A stretch of DNA of 64,000 bases from Pseudomonas synxantha BG33R (GCF_000263715.2 NZ_CM001514.1:5456498-5520497); one strand, 5' to 3'; counted from the first letter of the stretch, positions 45,090 through 54,795 are shown. The notes: generated by a model from the letters alone, not told the origin. Made by a program: numbers and translations.

Positions 45090-45802
45090 GATGATGATCC
45101 CTGCACACCTTCACCATACCGACGCTCCAGCCAGCGCAACGCTGCGTTTGAAACACTGCTGAGCAACAGGTAGACCAGCGCCGCCAGCAGCAGAAAAGCC
45201 AGTAATTGCTGACTGCTCTTGCCCGCCATCTGCGCCACTTTCACCAGGTCTGCCAGGCCGATGATCGACACCAGCGCCGTAGCCTTGAGCAAGACCATCC
45301 AGTTATTGCCCAGACCCGGCAGGGCGAATCGCATCATCTGCGGGAATATCACATGCAAAAAGCTCTGCCTGAAGCTCAGGCCAAGGGCCTTGGCAGCCTG
45401 GAACTGCCCTCGGGGCACAGCCAGCAACGCACCGCGAAAGGTTTCGGTGAAATAAGCGCCGTAGATAAACCCCAGAGTGATCACGCCGGCGCTGAAAGGG
45501 TCGATATCGATGTAGGCCCAGCCCAACTCGCTGGTCAGACGACTCAGGCCTGTCTGCAACCCGTAGAAAATCAACAGCATTAACAGCAGGTCCGGTACCC
45601 CGCGAATCAAGGTGGTATACACCTGCGCGCACAGGCGCCATGCCCTCACCCTGGACAGCTTGGCACCTGCCCCCAGCAGGCCCAGGATCAGCCCCAGCAG
45701 CAATGACAACAGTGCCAGTTGCAGGGTGACCCAGACCCCGTGCAGTAACATCGGCAAAAAACCGCCCAGGGACGCGGCGAATTGAGTGAAGGCAGGTAGC
45801 AT
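45086..45802 (-). CDS. Polar amino-acid ABC transporter permease (HisQ/AotQ-like)
   Basis: A 238-residue permease subunit with about five helices. LLHGVWVTLQLALLSLLLGLILG is the N-terminal family segment and AAKALGLSFRQSFLHVIFPQMMRFALPG the EAA loop that contacts the ATPase. YTTLIRGVPDLLLMLLIFYG matches the RGTP/RGVP loop of basic amino-acid permeases. It lies between the binding-protein gene (30 bases upstream) and the second permease (overlap). Confidence 0.9.
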   Translation of the reverse strand: MLPAFTQFAASLGGFLPMLLHGVWVTLQLALLSLLLGLILGLLGAGAKLSRVRAWRLCAQVYTTLIRGVPDLLLMLLIFYGLQTGLSRLTSELGWAYIDIDPFSAGVITLGFIYGAYFTETFRGALLAVPRGQFQAAKALGLSFRQSFLHVIFPQMMRFALPGLGNNWMVLLKATALVSIIGLADLVKVAQMAGKSSQQLLAFLLLAALVYLLLSSVSNAALRWLERRYGEGVQGSSS

Positions 45803-45832
45803 GATCGTGTCCTCGCTGGCCGTTGAGGGCGG

Positions 45833-46591
45833 TTATTGGCCGCTGAACATGTTCACACCGGGGAAGTACTGCTCTTGCAGGCGAGCGTAGGTGCCATCGG
45901 CGTGCAAGGCAGCCAGCCCCTTATCCAACAGCGCTTTCAACGTGTGGTTGCCCTTGGCGACGCCGATGCCGCTTTTGGACGGCATCAACTCGCTGTCAAT
46001 CAGCGGCCCCAGTACAAACCCGACGCCTTGGGGTGAACGCAAAAATCCGCTCTGTGCTTGCTGAGCATCCTGCAGCGATGCCTGCAAACGCCCTGTCAGC
46101 AGGTCCGCGTACACTTGCTCCTGATCGGCATAAGCCACCACCTTCATACCCTGCCCAGCGAGCACTTGCCGGGCATAAACTTCCTGAGTACTGCCCTGCA
46201 AATAGCCGACGGCCATGCCTGTGGAAAGCTCAGTGCCTGGGCGCATCACCATGGCGGTGGGGCTGGAAAACACCTCCGAGGAAAAGTCGATGACCTTTTG
46301 CCGAGCGGCAGTGATGGTCATTGAAGCGAGGATGGCGTCGATCTTGCCGGCGTTGAGGCTGGGAATCATGCCGTCAAAGTCACTCTCGATCCATTGGCAG
46401 CGAACATTCAAACGTGCACAAATTGCATTGCCGATATCTATTTCAAAACCGGTCAAAGTCCCCGTGCTGTCTTTATAAGCAAAGGGCGCATAGTTGGGAT
46501 CGGCAGCGAAACGGATCACGTTGTAATCGTTGGCAAACAACGATGTATTAATCAGGAGCGCGGTGAATAACATCAGGAGTATTTTTTTCAT
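45833..46591 (-). CDS. Periplasmic amino-acid/amine-binding protein of an ABC importer
   Basis: 252 residues, an SBP family 3 (HisJ/ArgT/AotJ-like) protein. Signal peptide about 1-20 (LLMLFTALLINTSLFA). Lobe 1 begins with RFAADPNYAPFAYKDSTGTLTGFEIDIGNAI, the typical ligand-cleft start, and continues with WIESDFDGMIPSLNAGKIDAILASMTIT. The acidic cleft residues suit a cationic ligand such as a basic amino acid or amine, but this is inference. It lies between the flavoprotein gene and the permeases. Confidence 0.88.
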   Translation of the reverse strand: MKKILLMLFTALLINTSLFANDYNVIRFAADPNYAPFAYKDSTGTLTGFEIDIGNAICARLNVRCQWIESDFDGMIPSLNAGKIDAILASMTITAARQKVIDFSSEVFSSPTAMVMRPGTELSTGMAVGYLQGSTQEVYARQVLAGQGMKVVAYADQEQVYADLLTGRLQASLQDAQQAQSGFLRSPQGVGFVLGPLIDSELMPSKSGIGVAKGNHTLKALLDKGLAALHADGTYARLQEQYFPGVNMFSGQ

Positions 46592-46629
46592 TATTGTATT
46601 CCTCGTTATTGATTGAACAGTTGGACTGA

Positions 46630-48702
46630 CTACACCTCTATAAATGGAATTTCTCTGCGCACTACCAGCGAGCCCTCCGGCGCATCGAACTCACGCGCGA
46701 TGCGATGCCCTGAATACACCGCCGCCGCAATGGTGCCGGGCGCCACACAGTCGCCGATCAGCGTGAGCGTTCGGATGCCTGCCGCCTGTAACTGTTCGGG
46801 TGAGTGGTTCAAGGCCTGATACAGCGCCTGCTCAGGCTCCCGGGAAGTGACCAGCAGCAAGGCTGCAGCTGGGATCAACCGCGTACGTTCGGTGTAGATG
46901 CAGCCCGCTACCACGCCCTCTTGCTTAACGCTGACCAGCGTATGGGACGGCACGATCGTGACATTCAACTGCATCAGACGACGCTGAATGCGATGCTGCT
47001 CAAGGGTGTTATGGGTCCAGGCCGCCACGTCCGCCGCGGGGGTGACGAATATCACCTCCACGCCACGCGCCACCAGATGTTCGGCCAGCACGCTGCCCAT
47101 GTAATAGTGATCGTCATCGAACAGCAGCACCGGCGAAGCGGGCAACGCCCCTGCCATCAGGTCATCAGGCGTCAGCACGGGCAGGCTGTCCAGGCCCGAT
47201 AAGGATCGGCGCAAGGCGCGTCCCAAGCCATCACGTCGCCAGTGGGAACCCGTAGCAATGAACACATGTTCAGCGGCTAAATCCAGCACGTCCTGAGCCT
47301 GCAAGTGGCTTTCCCGATAGATCTCCACCGACGGCATACGGCTCAACGCATCCAGTCGATAGTCAATCACCCGCGCCCAACTCGCCAGCCCCGGCAGCCG
47401 GGCTTCCAGCGCTACACGTCCGCCCAGGGTGCGCAGGCTATCGACCAGGGCCACTTCCATCCCTCGCGCACCCAGGATCCGTGAACACTCAAGCCCGGAT
47501 GGCCCGGCGCCGACCACCAGCGCCCGGCCGGGTTGCTGCGTATGGTTGACCGACTCGGGATGCCAGCCACGTCGCCATTCCTCACCCATGGTCGGGTTCT
47601 GTGTACAGCGCAGGGGCGTGCTGGTGTGATCGCCAATGACGCATACATTGCAGCCGATACACTCGCGAATTTCCTCGGCGCGCCCCTCTTCAATCTTCTT
47701 GGGCAAGAACGGATCGGCAATCGAAGGGCGGGCCGCGCCGATCAGGTCCAGCACGCCACGACGAACCAAAGACACCATGGTGTCTGGCGAAGTGAAGCGG
47801 CCGACGCCCACCACGGGCTTGCTGGTCAGCGCCTTGAGCCCCAGCAGGAATGTCTCCTGGTAACCCTCCCCGGCAAAGCGCGCCGTCACGCTGTCATTGG
47901 ACCAATCGGCGACATTGACGTCCCACAAGTCCGGCAGGTCCGCCAGCATCGAGAAGGTTTCGGCACCTTCGCCCTCGCGACTCAGGCCGTCGGCCATTTG
48001 TTCGTCCACCGCCAGGCGGACCGCTACGGCACACCGATCGCCCACTGCGTCGCGAGTGTCTTCAATCAACTCGCGCAACAGGCGCACACGGTTTTTCAGC
48101 GTACCGCCGTATTCGTCGGTACGCCGGTTATTGCGTGGCGTGAGGAAATGGAACGGTACGCTCAGGTCGTGGCCGGCGTACACATAGATGATGTCGAAAC
48201 CCGCCTCCCGGGCGCGCAATGCGGCGGCTCGATGCAGGGCGCGCAATTGCCGGATATCGGCATGGCTCATGGCCCGGGCCTGCACCGGGTCGTAACTGCG
48301 CACCGGGGTATTGGAAGGCGCCCAGGGAATTTCGCGACTGTAGCGGTTGGGCGCCGAGTAACCGTTGAATGCCAGCTCTACCCCAGCTAACGACCCGTGC
48401 TGGTGTACCGCCTCACACATGCGGGCCAATGCAGGGATGTCGCGCTCATCCCACAAACGCGCCTCTATATAAGGGGAGAACTCGCTCAGCGGGCTGATTT
48501 CGCACTCTTCAGTGCACACCACACCCCAGCCGCCCTCGGCTTTCACTGCGCGCATCCGGGCCATGGCCGAGGGATGTACATGGCCCATGCCATTACAGTG
48601 GGGAACTTGATAAAAGCGATTGCGAGTACGGACCGGGCCTATTTGTACCGGCTCAAACAGAATGTCATAGCGAGGATCGCGCACAGGGCTACTCCCGAAC
48701 AA
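46630..48702 (-). CDS. Trimethylamine/histamine-dehydrogenase-like iron-sulfur flavoprotein
   Basis: 690 residues, matching the TMADH/DgcA/StcD family. An N-terminal Old-Yellow-Enzyme barrel (about 10-345) precedes a 4Fe-4S site (Cys348, 351, 354, 366) and two Rossmann domains (GAGPSG near 403). Cys36 in RFYQVPHC aligns with the Cys that binds FMN covalently in TMADH. Catalytic Tyr175, His178 and Asp270 are kept. Of the TMADH substrate cage (Tyr60, Trp264, Trp355) only Trp267 remains; the other positions are Glu66 and Asp358, closer to histamine dehydrogenase. It probably oxidises a cationic amine. First gene of the operon with the Aot-like importer. Confidence 0.85.
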   Translation of the reverse strand: MFGSSPVRDPRYDILFEPVQIGPVRTRNRFYQVPHCNGMGHVHPSAMARMRAVKAEGGWGVVCTEECEISPLSEFSPYIEARLWDERDIPALARMCEAVHQHGSLAGVELAFNGYSAPNRYSREIPWAPSNTPVRSYDPVQARAMSHADIRQLRALHRAAALRAREAGFDIIYVYAGHDLSVPFHFLTPRNNRRTDEYGGTLKNRVRLLRELIEDTRDAVGDRCAVAVRLAVDEQMADGLSREGEGAETFSMLADLPDLWDVNVADWSNDSVTARFAGEGYQETFLLGLKALTSKPVVGVGRFTSPDTMVSLVRRGVLDLIGAARPSIADPFLPKKIEEGRAEEIRECIGCNVCVIGDHTSTPLRCTQNPTMGEEWRRGWHPESVNHTQQPGRALVVGAGPSGLECSRILGARGMEVALVDSLRTLGGRVALEARLPGLASWARVIDYRLDALSRMPSVEIYRESHLQAQDVLDLAAEHVFIATGSHWRRDGLGRALRRSLSGLDSLPVLTPDDLMAGALPASPVLLFDDDHYYMGSVLAEHLVARGVEVIFVTPAADVAAWTHNTLEQHRIQRRLMQLNVTIVPSHTLVSVKQEGVVAGCIYTERTRLIPAAALLLVTSREPEQALYQALNHSPEQLQAAGIRTLTLIGDCVAPGTIAAAVYSGHRIAREFDAPEGSLVVRREIPFIEV

Positions 48703-48907
48703 GTCAGTTCGTTAATGACGGCGTGATGGAACTTGGCGCTAATGAGTGGCGTGATTAAACGCAGTTGAACGGGGGAAACTTCGAGGTTTTCTTATTATTG
48801 GTATATTCATGATGCCCTCTCTGAATAAACAAAATTTGCTATCTTTCAAACAAAATGTCCATCCACTGAGAGACAGTTTCGGAAACGCCCTACAAATTAA
48901 TTGCAGA

Positions 48908-49234
48908 TCACTTCTCAGGCATCGGCATCGGAAACGGCATCACATTGCTCGTGCCCCGTGCTTCGCTGATCTTCGGCGTACCCAGGCGTTCGACCTCATC
49001 GATGCGCACAATCGAATGCATCGGCACAAAGCTGCGCACCACGCCTTCGAACTGGGCCTTGAGCTTTTCTTCGCCCGGATCGACGACCAACTGGGTGCGC
49101 TCGCCAAAGACGAACTCTTCCACTTCCAGGAAGCCCCACAGATCACTTTGATAGATCTGCTTGGCGTACATTTCGAACACCTGGCCCTGGTTGAGGAAAA
49201 TCACCTTGTAGATTGGAGCTTCACGTTTGGTCAT
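48908..49234 (-). CDS. DUF1820 family protein
   Basis: A 108-residue conserved gammaproteobacterial protein. APIYKVIFLNQGQVFEMYAKQIYQSDLWGFLEVEEFVFGE is the DUF1820 signature. The rest is beta-rich with VPMHSIVRIDEVERLG, and the C-terminus is low-complexity Pro/Met. It is cytoplasmic, function unknown. It is divergent from miaB, its usual Pseudomonas neighbour. MTKREAPIY is chosen as the start. Upstream on the minus side lies an AT-rich gap (48703-48907) without a convincing gene. Confidence 0.87.
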   Translation of the reverse strand: MTKREAPIYKVIFLNQGQVFEMYAKQIYQSDLWGFLEVEEFVFGERTQLVVDPGEEKLKAQFEGVVRSFVPMHSIVRIDEVERLGTPKISEARGTSNVMPFPMPMPEK

Positions 49235-49364
49235 GGTGGGCGGGGAACACATGGGGATATAAAAGAGGGCGCGAACTATAGCATGGCACCCGATGCACAG
49301 CGCTAGGAACCGATGGGCATGACCCCTATAATGCGCGGTTCTTTACCACCAGTTGACGATTCCC

Positions 49365-50693
49365 ATGGCCAAGAAGCTTTATATCGAAACCCACGGTTGC
49401 CAGATGAACGAGTACGACAGCTCGCGCATGGTCGACCTGCTGGGCGAACACCAGGCCCTGGAAGTCACCGCCCGCGCCGAAGATGCCGACGTGATCCTGC
49501 TCAATACCTGCTCGATCCGCGAACGGGCCCAGGACCGTGTGTACTCCCAGCTGGGCCGCTGGCGTGAATTGAAACTGGCCAACCCGGACATGGTGATCGC
49601 CGTCGGCGGTTGCGTGGCCAGCCAGGAAGGTGCTGCGATCCGCGACCGCGCCCCGTATGTCGACGTGGTGTTCGGCCCGCAGACCTTGCACCGCCTGCCG
49701 GAAATGATCGACGCCGCACGCGTCACCAAGCTGCCGCAGGTGGACGTATCGTTCCCGGAAATCGAGAAATTCGACCATTTGCCCGAGCCGCGCATCGACG
49801 GCCCGAGCGCCTACGTGTCGGTGATGGAAGGTTGCAGCAAGTACTGCACTTTCTGCGTGGTGCCCTACACACGCGGTGAAGAAGTCAGCCGGCCGTTTGA
49901 CGATGTACTGGCAGAAATCATCCACCTGGCTGAAAACGGCGTGCGCGAAGTGACCCTACTTGGTCAGAACGTCAACGGCTACCGCGGCCTGACCCACGAC
50001 GGGCGCCTGGCCGACCTGGCGGAGCTGATCCGCGTGGTCGCCGCCGTCGATGGCATCGAACGTATCCGCTATACCACTTCGCACCCGCTGGAATTCTCCG
50101 ACAGCCTGATCCAGGCCCACGCCGAAGTGCCGGAGCTGGTCAAGCACCTGCACTTGCCGGTGCAATCGGGCTCGGACCGCATCCTGTCGGCGATGAAGCG
50201 CAACCACACGGCGCTGGAATACAAATCCAAGCTGCGCAAATTGCGCGCCGCCGTACCGGGCATCTGCATCAGTTCGGACTTTATCGTCGGCTTCCCGGGC
50301 GAAACCGAGAAAGATTTCCAGCAGACCATGAAGCTGATTGAAGACGTCGGTTTCGACTTTTCCTACTCGTTTGTGTACAGCCAGCGCCCGGGCACCCCGG
50401 CGGCGGACCTGCTGGACGAAACCCCGGAGGCGTTGAAAAAGGAGCGGTTGAACGCACTGCAACATCGCCTCAACCAACAGGGTTTCGAAATCAGCCGACA
50501 AATGGTCGGCTCGACCCAGCGCATCCTGGTCACCGATTACTCGAAGAAAGACCCGGGTGAGTTGCAGGGGCGCACCGAGAACAACCGCATCGTCAACTTC
50601 CGCTGCGACAACCCGACCCTGATCGGCCAATTTGCCGATGTGCACATCGATGCGGCGCAGCCACACTCGTTGCGCGGCTCGCTGATCAACTGA
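49365..50693 (+). CDS. miaB: tRNA-2-methylthio-N6-dimethylallyladenosine synthase
   Basis: A radical-SAM methylthiotransferase adding the 2-methylthio group to i6A37 of tRNAs reading UNN codons. 442 residues. The N-terminal UPF0004 domain has cluster ligands Cys12, Cys49 and Cys83. The radical-SAM motif is Cys157-x3-Cys161-x2-Cys164 (CSKYCTFC). A TRAM domain follows at the C-terminus (about 378-442). The start [12 protein letters not shown] is standard. A REPIN follows, then the phoH-ybeY-corC-lnt series. Confidence 0.95.
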   Translation: MAKKLYIETHGCQMNEYDSSRMVDLLGEHQALEVTARAEDADVILLNTCSIRERAQDRVYSQLGRWRELKLANPDMVIAVGGCVASQEGAAIRDRAPYVDVVFGPQTLHRLPEMIDAARVTKLPQVDVSFPEIEKFDHLPEPRIDGPSAYVSVMEGCSKYCTFCVVPYTRGEEVSRPFDDVLAEIIHLAENGVREVTLLGQNVNGYRGLTHDGRLADLAELIRVVAAVDGIERIRYTTSHPLEFSDSLIQAHAEVPELVKHLHLPVQSGSDRILSAMKRNHTALEYKSKLRKLRAAVPGICISSDFIVGFPGETEKDFQQTMKLIEDVGFDFSYSFVYSQRPGTPAADLLDETPEALKKERLNALQHRLNQQGFEISRQMVGSTQRILVTDYSKKDPGELQGRTENNRIVNFRCDNPTLIGQFADVHIDAAQPHSLRGSLIN

Positions 50694-50719
50694 TCTCGCG
50701 GGCCGGATGAAGATCAAAA

Positions 50720-50808
50720 TGTGGGAGCAGGCTTGCCTGCGATAGCGATGTATCAGTGCCCTATGTGCCAACTGACCCACCGCTATCGCAGGCAAGCCAG
50801 CTCCCACA
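50720..50808. repeat. REPIN between miaB and phoH
   Basis: Facing arms at 50720-50746 and 50782-50808 of the GGCTTGCCTGCGATAGC class, with a 35-base spacer. The open frame that runs from it into phoH is probably not translated. Confidence 0.85.
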
Positions 50809-50923
50809 GGAGTTCTTCATGGTTATCGAGAGTGGGGCCAGGCTATTTAAGTGCTTTCGCACACCGGCGCCTGGCGTTATTCTCTCTCTCACCTCATCAG
50901 CCAAAGGGCGGCTAAAAGCAACC

Positions 50924-51928
50924 TTGAACGCACCCATAGCAGAACCCCATCGTTTTCTCCTCGAGCCGTTTGAGGCTCGCCGTTTCGCCAACCTGTGCGG
51001 ACAGTTCGACGAGCACCTGCGCCTGATCGAACAACGCCTGAGCATCGAGATCCGCAACCGCGGCAATCAGTTCGAGCTCATTGGTGAACCCCAACACACC
51101 ACGTCTGCAGAAAACCTGCTGCGTCGCCTCTACCGCGAAACCAAGGGTAGTGAGCTGTCGCCGGAGACGGTGCACCTGTACCTGCAGGAATCAGCCGTGG
51201 AGGACCTGGCCAACAACCCGGTGGCCGAAGCCAGCGTGGCCCTGCGTACCAAAAAAGGCATGATTCGCCCACGCGGCTTGAATCAGCAGAAGTACGTCAA
51301 GGAAATCCTCGGCAACGACATCAACTTCGGCATCGGCCCAGCCGGTACCGGCAAGACTTACCTGGCCGTCGCCTGTGCGGTGGATGCCCTGGAGCGCGAG
51401 CAAGTGCGGCGCATCCTGCTGGTGCGCCCGGCGGTCGAAGCGGGTGAAAAGCTCGGCTTCCTGCCCGGCGACCTGGCCCAGAAGATCGACCCGTACCTGC
51501 GCCCGCTCTACGACGCGCTGTACGAGATGCTCGGCTTTGAATACGTGGCCAAGCTGATCGAGCGCCAGGTGATCGAAATCGCCCCGCTGGCCTACATGCG
51601 TGGCCGCACCTTGAACAACAGCTTCATCATCCTCGACGAAAGCCAGAACACCACCGTCGAGCAGATGAAGATGTTCCTCACCCGCATCGGTTTCGGCTCT
51701 ACCGCCGTGATCACCGGTGACGTCACCCAGGTCGACCTGCCCAAGGGCACCAAGTCGGGGCTGGCGCAGGTGATCGAGGTACTCAAGGATGTGCCGGGCA
51801 TCAGCTTCACGCATTTCATGCCCAAGGACGTGGTGCGTCACCCGCTGGTGCAGCGCATCGTAGAAGCCTATGAGCGTTTCGACCACAAGGATGACGCACC
51901 GGCCAGGGATGTTCGCGGCGATGCTTGA
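50924..51928 (+). CDS. ybeZ: PhoH-like ATPase
   Basis: A 334-residue PhoH/YbeZ family ATPase, a partner of the YbeY RNase in ribosome/rRNA quality control. An N-terminal KH-like region with [13 protein letters not shown] precedes Walker [12 protein letters not shown] (about residue 141) and Walker [11 protein letters not shown]. The family consensus begins NAPIxEPHRF, so a TTG at 50924 ([11 protein letters not shown]) is the likely start. ATG codons at 50756 and 50820 would add non-conserved, REPIN-derived sequence. The stop overlaps the ybeY start by eight bases. Confidence 0.88.
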   Translation: MNAPIAEPHRFLLEPFEARRFANLCGQFDEHLRLIEQRLSIEIRNRGNQFELIGEPQHTTSAENLLRRLYRETKGSELSPETVHLYLQESAVEDLANNPVAEASVALRTKKGMIRPRGLNQQKYVKEILGNDINFGIGPAGTGKTYLAVACAVDALEREQVRRILLVRPAVEAGEKLGFLPGDLAQKIDPYLRPLYDALYEMLGFEYVAKLIERQVIEIAPLAYMRGRTLNNSFIILDESQNTTVEQMKMFLTRIGFGSTAVITGDVTQVDLPKGTKSGLAQVIEVLKDVPGISFTHFMPKDVVRHPLVQRIVEAYERFDHKDDAPARDVRGDA

Positions 51929-52379
51929 GCTAGACCTGCAGCTTGCCACCGAAGCGCCCGCCCCCAGCGAAGCACAGTTCCGGCACTGGTGCACCCTGGC
52001 CCTGCGCCAGCGCACCGCAGATTCGGAACTGACCATTCGTCTGGTGGATGAGCCCGAAGGCCGCGAGCTGAACCACACCTGGCGTCAAAAAGACTACGCG
52101 ACCAACGTGCTGTCCTTCCCCGCCGACGTACCCGACGAGTTGCTGGATATCCCACTGCTGGGCGATCTGGTGATCTGCGTCGAGGTGGTCGAGCGCGAGG
52201 CAAAGGAACAAGGCAAGGAACTTGAGGCCCATTGGGCCCATCTAGTCATCCACGGCTGCTTGCATCTCTTGGGTTACGACCATATAGACGATGATGAAGC
52301 CGAGGAAATGGAAGCACTGGAACGAACGTTGCTTGCCGAACTGGGTCACCGCGACCCGTACGCAGACGACGAAAGCTGA
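51921..52379 (+). CDS. ybeY: Endoribonuclease YbeY
   Basis: A single-strand-specific, zinc-dependent RNase for 16S rRNA 3'-end maturation and 70S quality control. 152 residues. The zinc motif [11 protein letters not shown] is near residue 109, and [13 protein letters not shown] is the other family block. The ATG at 51921 overlaps the end of ybeZ, consistent with coupled translation. corC follows by 42 bases. Confidence 0.94.
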   Translation: MLELDLQLATEAPAPSEAQFRHWCTLALRQRTADSELTIRLVDEPEGRELNHTWRQKDYATNVLSFPADVPDELLDIPLLGDLVICVEVVEREAKEQGKELEAHWAHLVIHGCLHLLGYDHIDDDEAEEMEALERTLLAELGHRDPYADDES

Positions 52380-52421
52380 TCAACACTCAACTGTCATATC
52401 AAAGGATTTAGAGTAATCGCT

Positions 52422-53261
52422 ATGAGCGAAGACCGATCGAGCAACGGGCAGAAGTCATGGCTGGGTAAACTGACCCAGGCTTTTGCCCACGAGCCGAAAA
52501 ACCGCCAGGAGCTGCTGGAGCTGCTGCGCGAGGCCCACCAGAACAAGTTGCTGGACAGCGAAGCGCTGGCCATCGTCGAAGGCGCCATCCAGGTGGCTGA
52601 CCTGCAAGTACGGGACATCATGGTCCCGCGCTCGCAGATGATCAGCATCAAGGCGACCCAGACCCCACGGGAATTCCTCCCGGCCGTGATCGACTCGGCG
52701 CACTCGCGCTACCCGGTGATCGGTGAAAGCCATGATGATGTCATGGGTGTTTTGCTGGCCAAGGACCTGTTGCCGCTGATCCTCAAGGAGAATGGCGACA
52801 GCTTCAACATCAAGGACCTGCTGCGTCCGGCCACCTTCGTACCTGAATCCAAGCGCCTGAATGTGCTGCTGCGCGAATTTCGCGCCAACCACAATCACAT
52901 GGCCATTGTGATCGACGAATACGGCGGCGTGGCTGGCCTGGTGACCATCGAAGACGTGCTGGAACAGATCGTCGGCGATATCGAAGACGAGCACGACGTC
53001 GAAGAAGACAGCTACATCAAGCCGCTGCCCAGCGGTGACTTCCTGGTCAAGGCGCTGACGCCGATCGAGAACTTCAACGAGTTCTTCGACAGCGAATTCT
53101 CCGACGATGAGTTCGACACGGTCGGCGGCCTGGTGATGAGTGCGTTCGGGCATCTGCCCAAGCGTAACGAAACCACCGAGATTGGCGCCTATCGCTTCCG
53201 CATTTTGAATGCCGATAGTCGTCGTATCCATCTGATCCGTTTGACACCTATTGCCCGCTAA
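52422..53261 (+). CDS. corC: CorC/HlyC-type CBS-domain protein
   Basis: A 279-residue cytoplasmic CorC protein associated with Mg2+/Co2+ efflux. Two CBS domains lie at about residues 65-190 (VRDIMVPRSQMISIKATQTPREF and DEYGGVAGLVTIEDVLEQIVGDIEDE). The C-terminal CorC/HlyC domain (about 205-279) includes EFDTVGGLVMSAFGHLPK. It lacks the transmembrane DUF21 domain of larger relatives. lnt begins eight bases later, the classical order. Confidence 0.93.
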   Translation: MSEDRSSNGQKSWLGKLTQAFAHEPKNRQELLELLREAHQNKLLDSEALAIVEGAIQVADLQVRDIMVPRSQMISIKATQTPREFLPAVIDSAHSRYPVIGESHDDVMGVLLAKDLLPLILKENGDSFNIKDLLRPATFVPESKRLNVLLREFRANHNHMAIVIDEYGGVAGLVTIEDVLEQIVGDIEDEHDVEEDSYIKPLPSGDFLVKALTPIENFNEFFDSEFSDDEFDTVGGLVMSAFGHLPKRNETTEIGAYRFRILNADSRRIHLIRLTPIAR

Positions 53262-53269
53262 GGAATGAC

Positions 53270-54793
53270 ATGCAGCGCCTGAACCGCCCCGGCTGGCCCG
53301 GTAACTTGCTGGCCGTGGTGGCCGGCGCCATCACTACCCTGGCGCTGGCGCCGTTCGATATCTGGCCGTTGGCTCTGGTAGCGGTCGGCCTGTTCTATAT
53401 CGGCCTGCGGGAGCTGACACCCCGCCAGGCCCTGGGCCGCGGCTGGTGTTTCGGTTTCGGCCTGTTTGGCGCCGGCACCAGCTGGATCTACTACAGCATT
53501 CACCACTTCGGCGGCGCTTCGGTGTTGCTGGCGGGGTTCCTGATGCTGCTGTTTACCGCCGCCATCGCCTGGTTCTTTGCCCTGCCCGCCTGGTTGTGGG
53601 CGCGCTGGCTGCGCCGCAATGAAGCACCATTGGCGGATGCCCTGACCTTCGCCGCGTTATGGGTTGGCCAGGAAGCATTTCGTGGCTGGTTCCTCACCGG
53701 TTTCCCCTGGTTGTACTCCGGTTACAGCCAACTCGACGGCCCGCTGACCGGCCTCGCGCCGCTGGGCGGAATGTGGCTGATTTCCTTCGCGCTGGCACTC
53801 ACGGCAGCCCTGCTGTGCAACCTGCCGCGCCTGCTGGCAAGCAAGCGCAACGCCTTCATTGGTGCGGGCCTGGTGTTGCTGGTCGCCCCCTGGGCCATCG
53901 GCCTGGCGCTCAAGCACCACGCCTGGACCTCGCCCTCCGGCGAACCGCTAAGCGTCGCCGCCATCCAGGGCAACGTCGAGCAAAGCATGAAGTGGGACCC
54001 CGACCAGCTCAATGCACAGTTGGCGCTGTACCGCGACATGAGCCTGAGTTCCAAGCGTGTCGACCTGCTGGTATGGCCGGAAACCGCCGTGCCGGTACTC
54101 AAGGAGTCGGTCGAGGGCTACCTGGGCATGATGGGCAAGTTTGCCGCCGACCGGAACACCGCACTGATTACCGGGGTACCGATTCGCCAGGAAGTGCACC
54201 ATGAGAAGCGCTACTTCAATGGCATTACCGTAGTCGGCGAAGGTGACGGCACCTATCTCAAGCAAAAGCTGGTGCCGTTTGGCGAATACGTGCCGTTGCA
54301 GGACATGCTGCGCGGGCTGATTGCGTTCTTCGACCTGCCGATGTCGGACTTCGCCCGTGGCCCTTCAGACCAGGCCATGCTTCAGGCCAAGGGCTATCAG
54401 ATTGCGCCGTTCATTTGCTATGAAGTGGTGTACCCGGAATTCGCTGCCGGCCTGTCGGCCCAGAGCGACCTGCTGCTGACTATCAGCAACGACACCTGGT
54501 TCGGTCGCTCCATCGGCCCATTGCAGCACCTGCAAATGGCGCAGATGCGTGCACTGGAAGCCGGGCGCTGGATGATCCGCGCCACCAATAACGGCGTGAC
54601 CGGGCTGATAAACCCGTTTGGGCAGATCACCGCACAGATCCCGCAGTTCGAGCGCGGCATTCTTTACGGCGAAGTGGTACCGATGCACAACCTCACGCCG
54701 TACCTGCAGTGGCGTTCGTGGCCGTTGATCATCGTGTGCCTGGGGTTGTTTGGCTGGGCGCTGCTGGCTGGGCGGATGTCCAAAACGCTCTGA
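53270..54793 (+). CDS. lnt: Apolipoprotein N-acyltransferase
   Basis: Inner-membrane enzyme adding the third acyl chain to the N-terminal Cys of lipoproteins. 507 residues: about six N-terminal helices (10-215), a periplasmic nitrilase-fold domain (225-480) and a final helix. The catalytic triad is visible as Glu271 (WPETAVP), Lys333 (KQKLVPFGEY) and Cys383 (PFICYEVVYP). It is the end of the ybeZ-ybeY-corC-lnt operon, with a REP-derived hairpin just after the stop. Confidence 0.95.
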   Translation: MQRLNRPGWPGNLLAVVAGAITTLALAPFDIWPLALVAVGLFYIGLRELTPRQALGRGWCFGFGLFGAGTSWIYYSIHHFGGASVLLAGFLMLLFTAAIAWFFALPAWLWARWLRRNEAPLADALTFAALWVGQEAFRGWFLTGFPWLYSGYSQLDGPLTGLAPLGGMWLISFALALTAALLCNLPRLLASKRNAFIGAGLVLLVAPWAIGLALKHHAWTSPSGEPLSVAAIQGNVEQSMKWDPDQLNAQLALYRDMSLSSKRVDLLVWPETAVPVLKESVEGYLGMMGKFAADRNTALITGVPIRQEVHHEKRYFNGITVVGEGDGTYLKQKLVPFGEYVPLQDMLRGLIAFFDLPMSDFARGPSDQAMLQAKGYQIAPFICYEVVYPEFAAGLSAQSDLLLTISNDTWFGRSIGPLQHLQMAQMRALEAGRWMIRATNNGVTGLINPFGQITAQIPQFERGILYGEVVPMHNLTPYLQWRSWPLIIVCLGLFGWALLAGRMSKTL

Positions 54794-54795
54794 CC

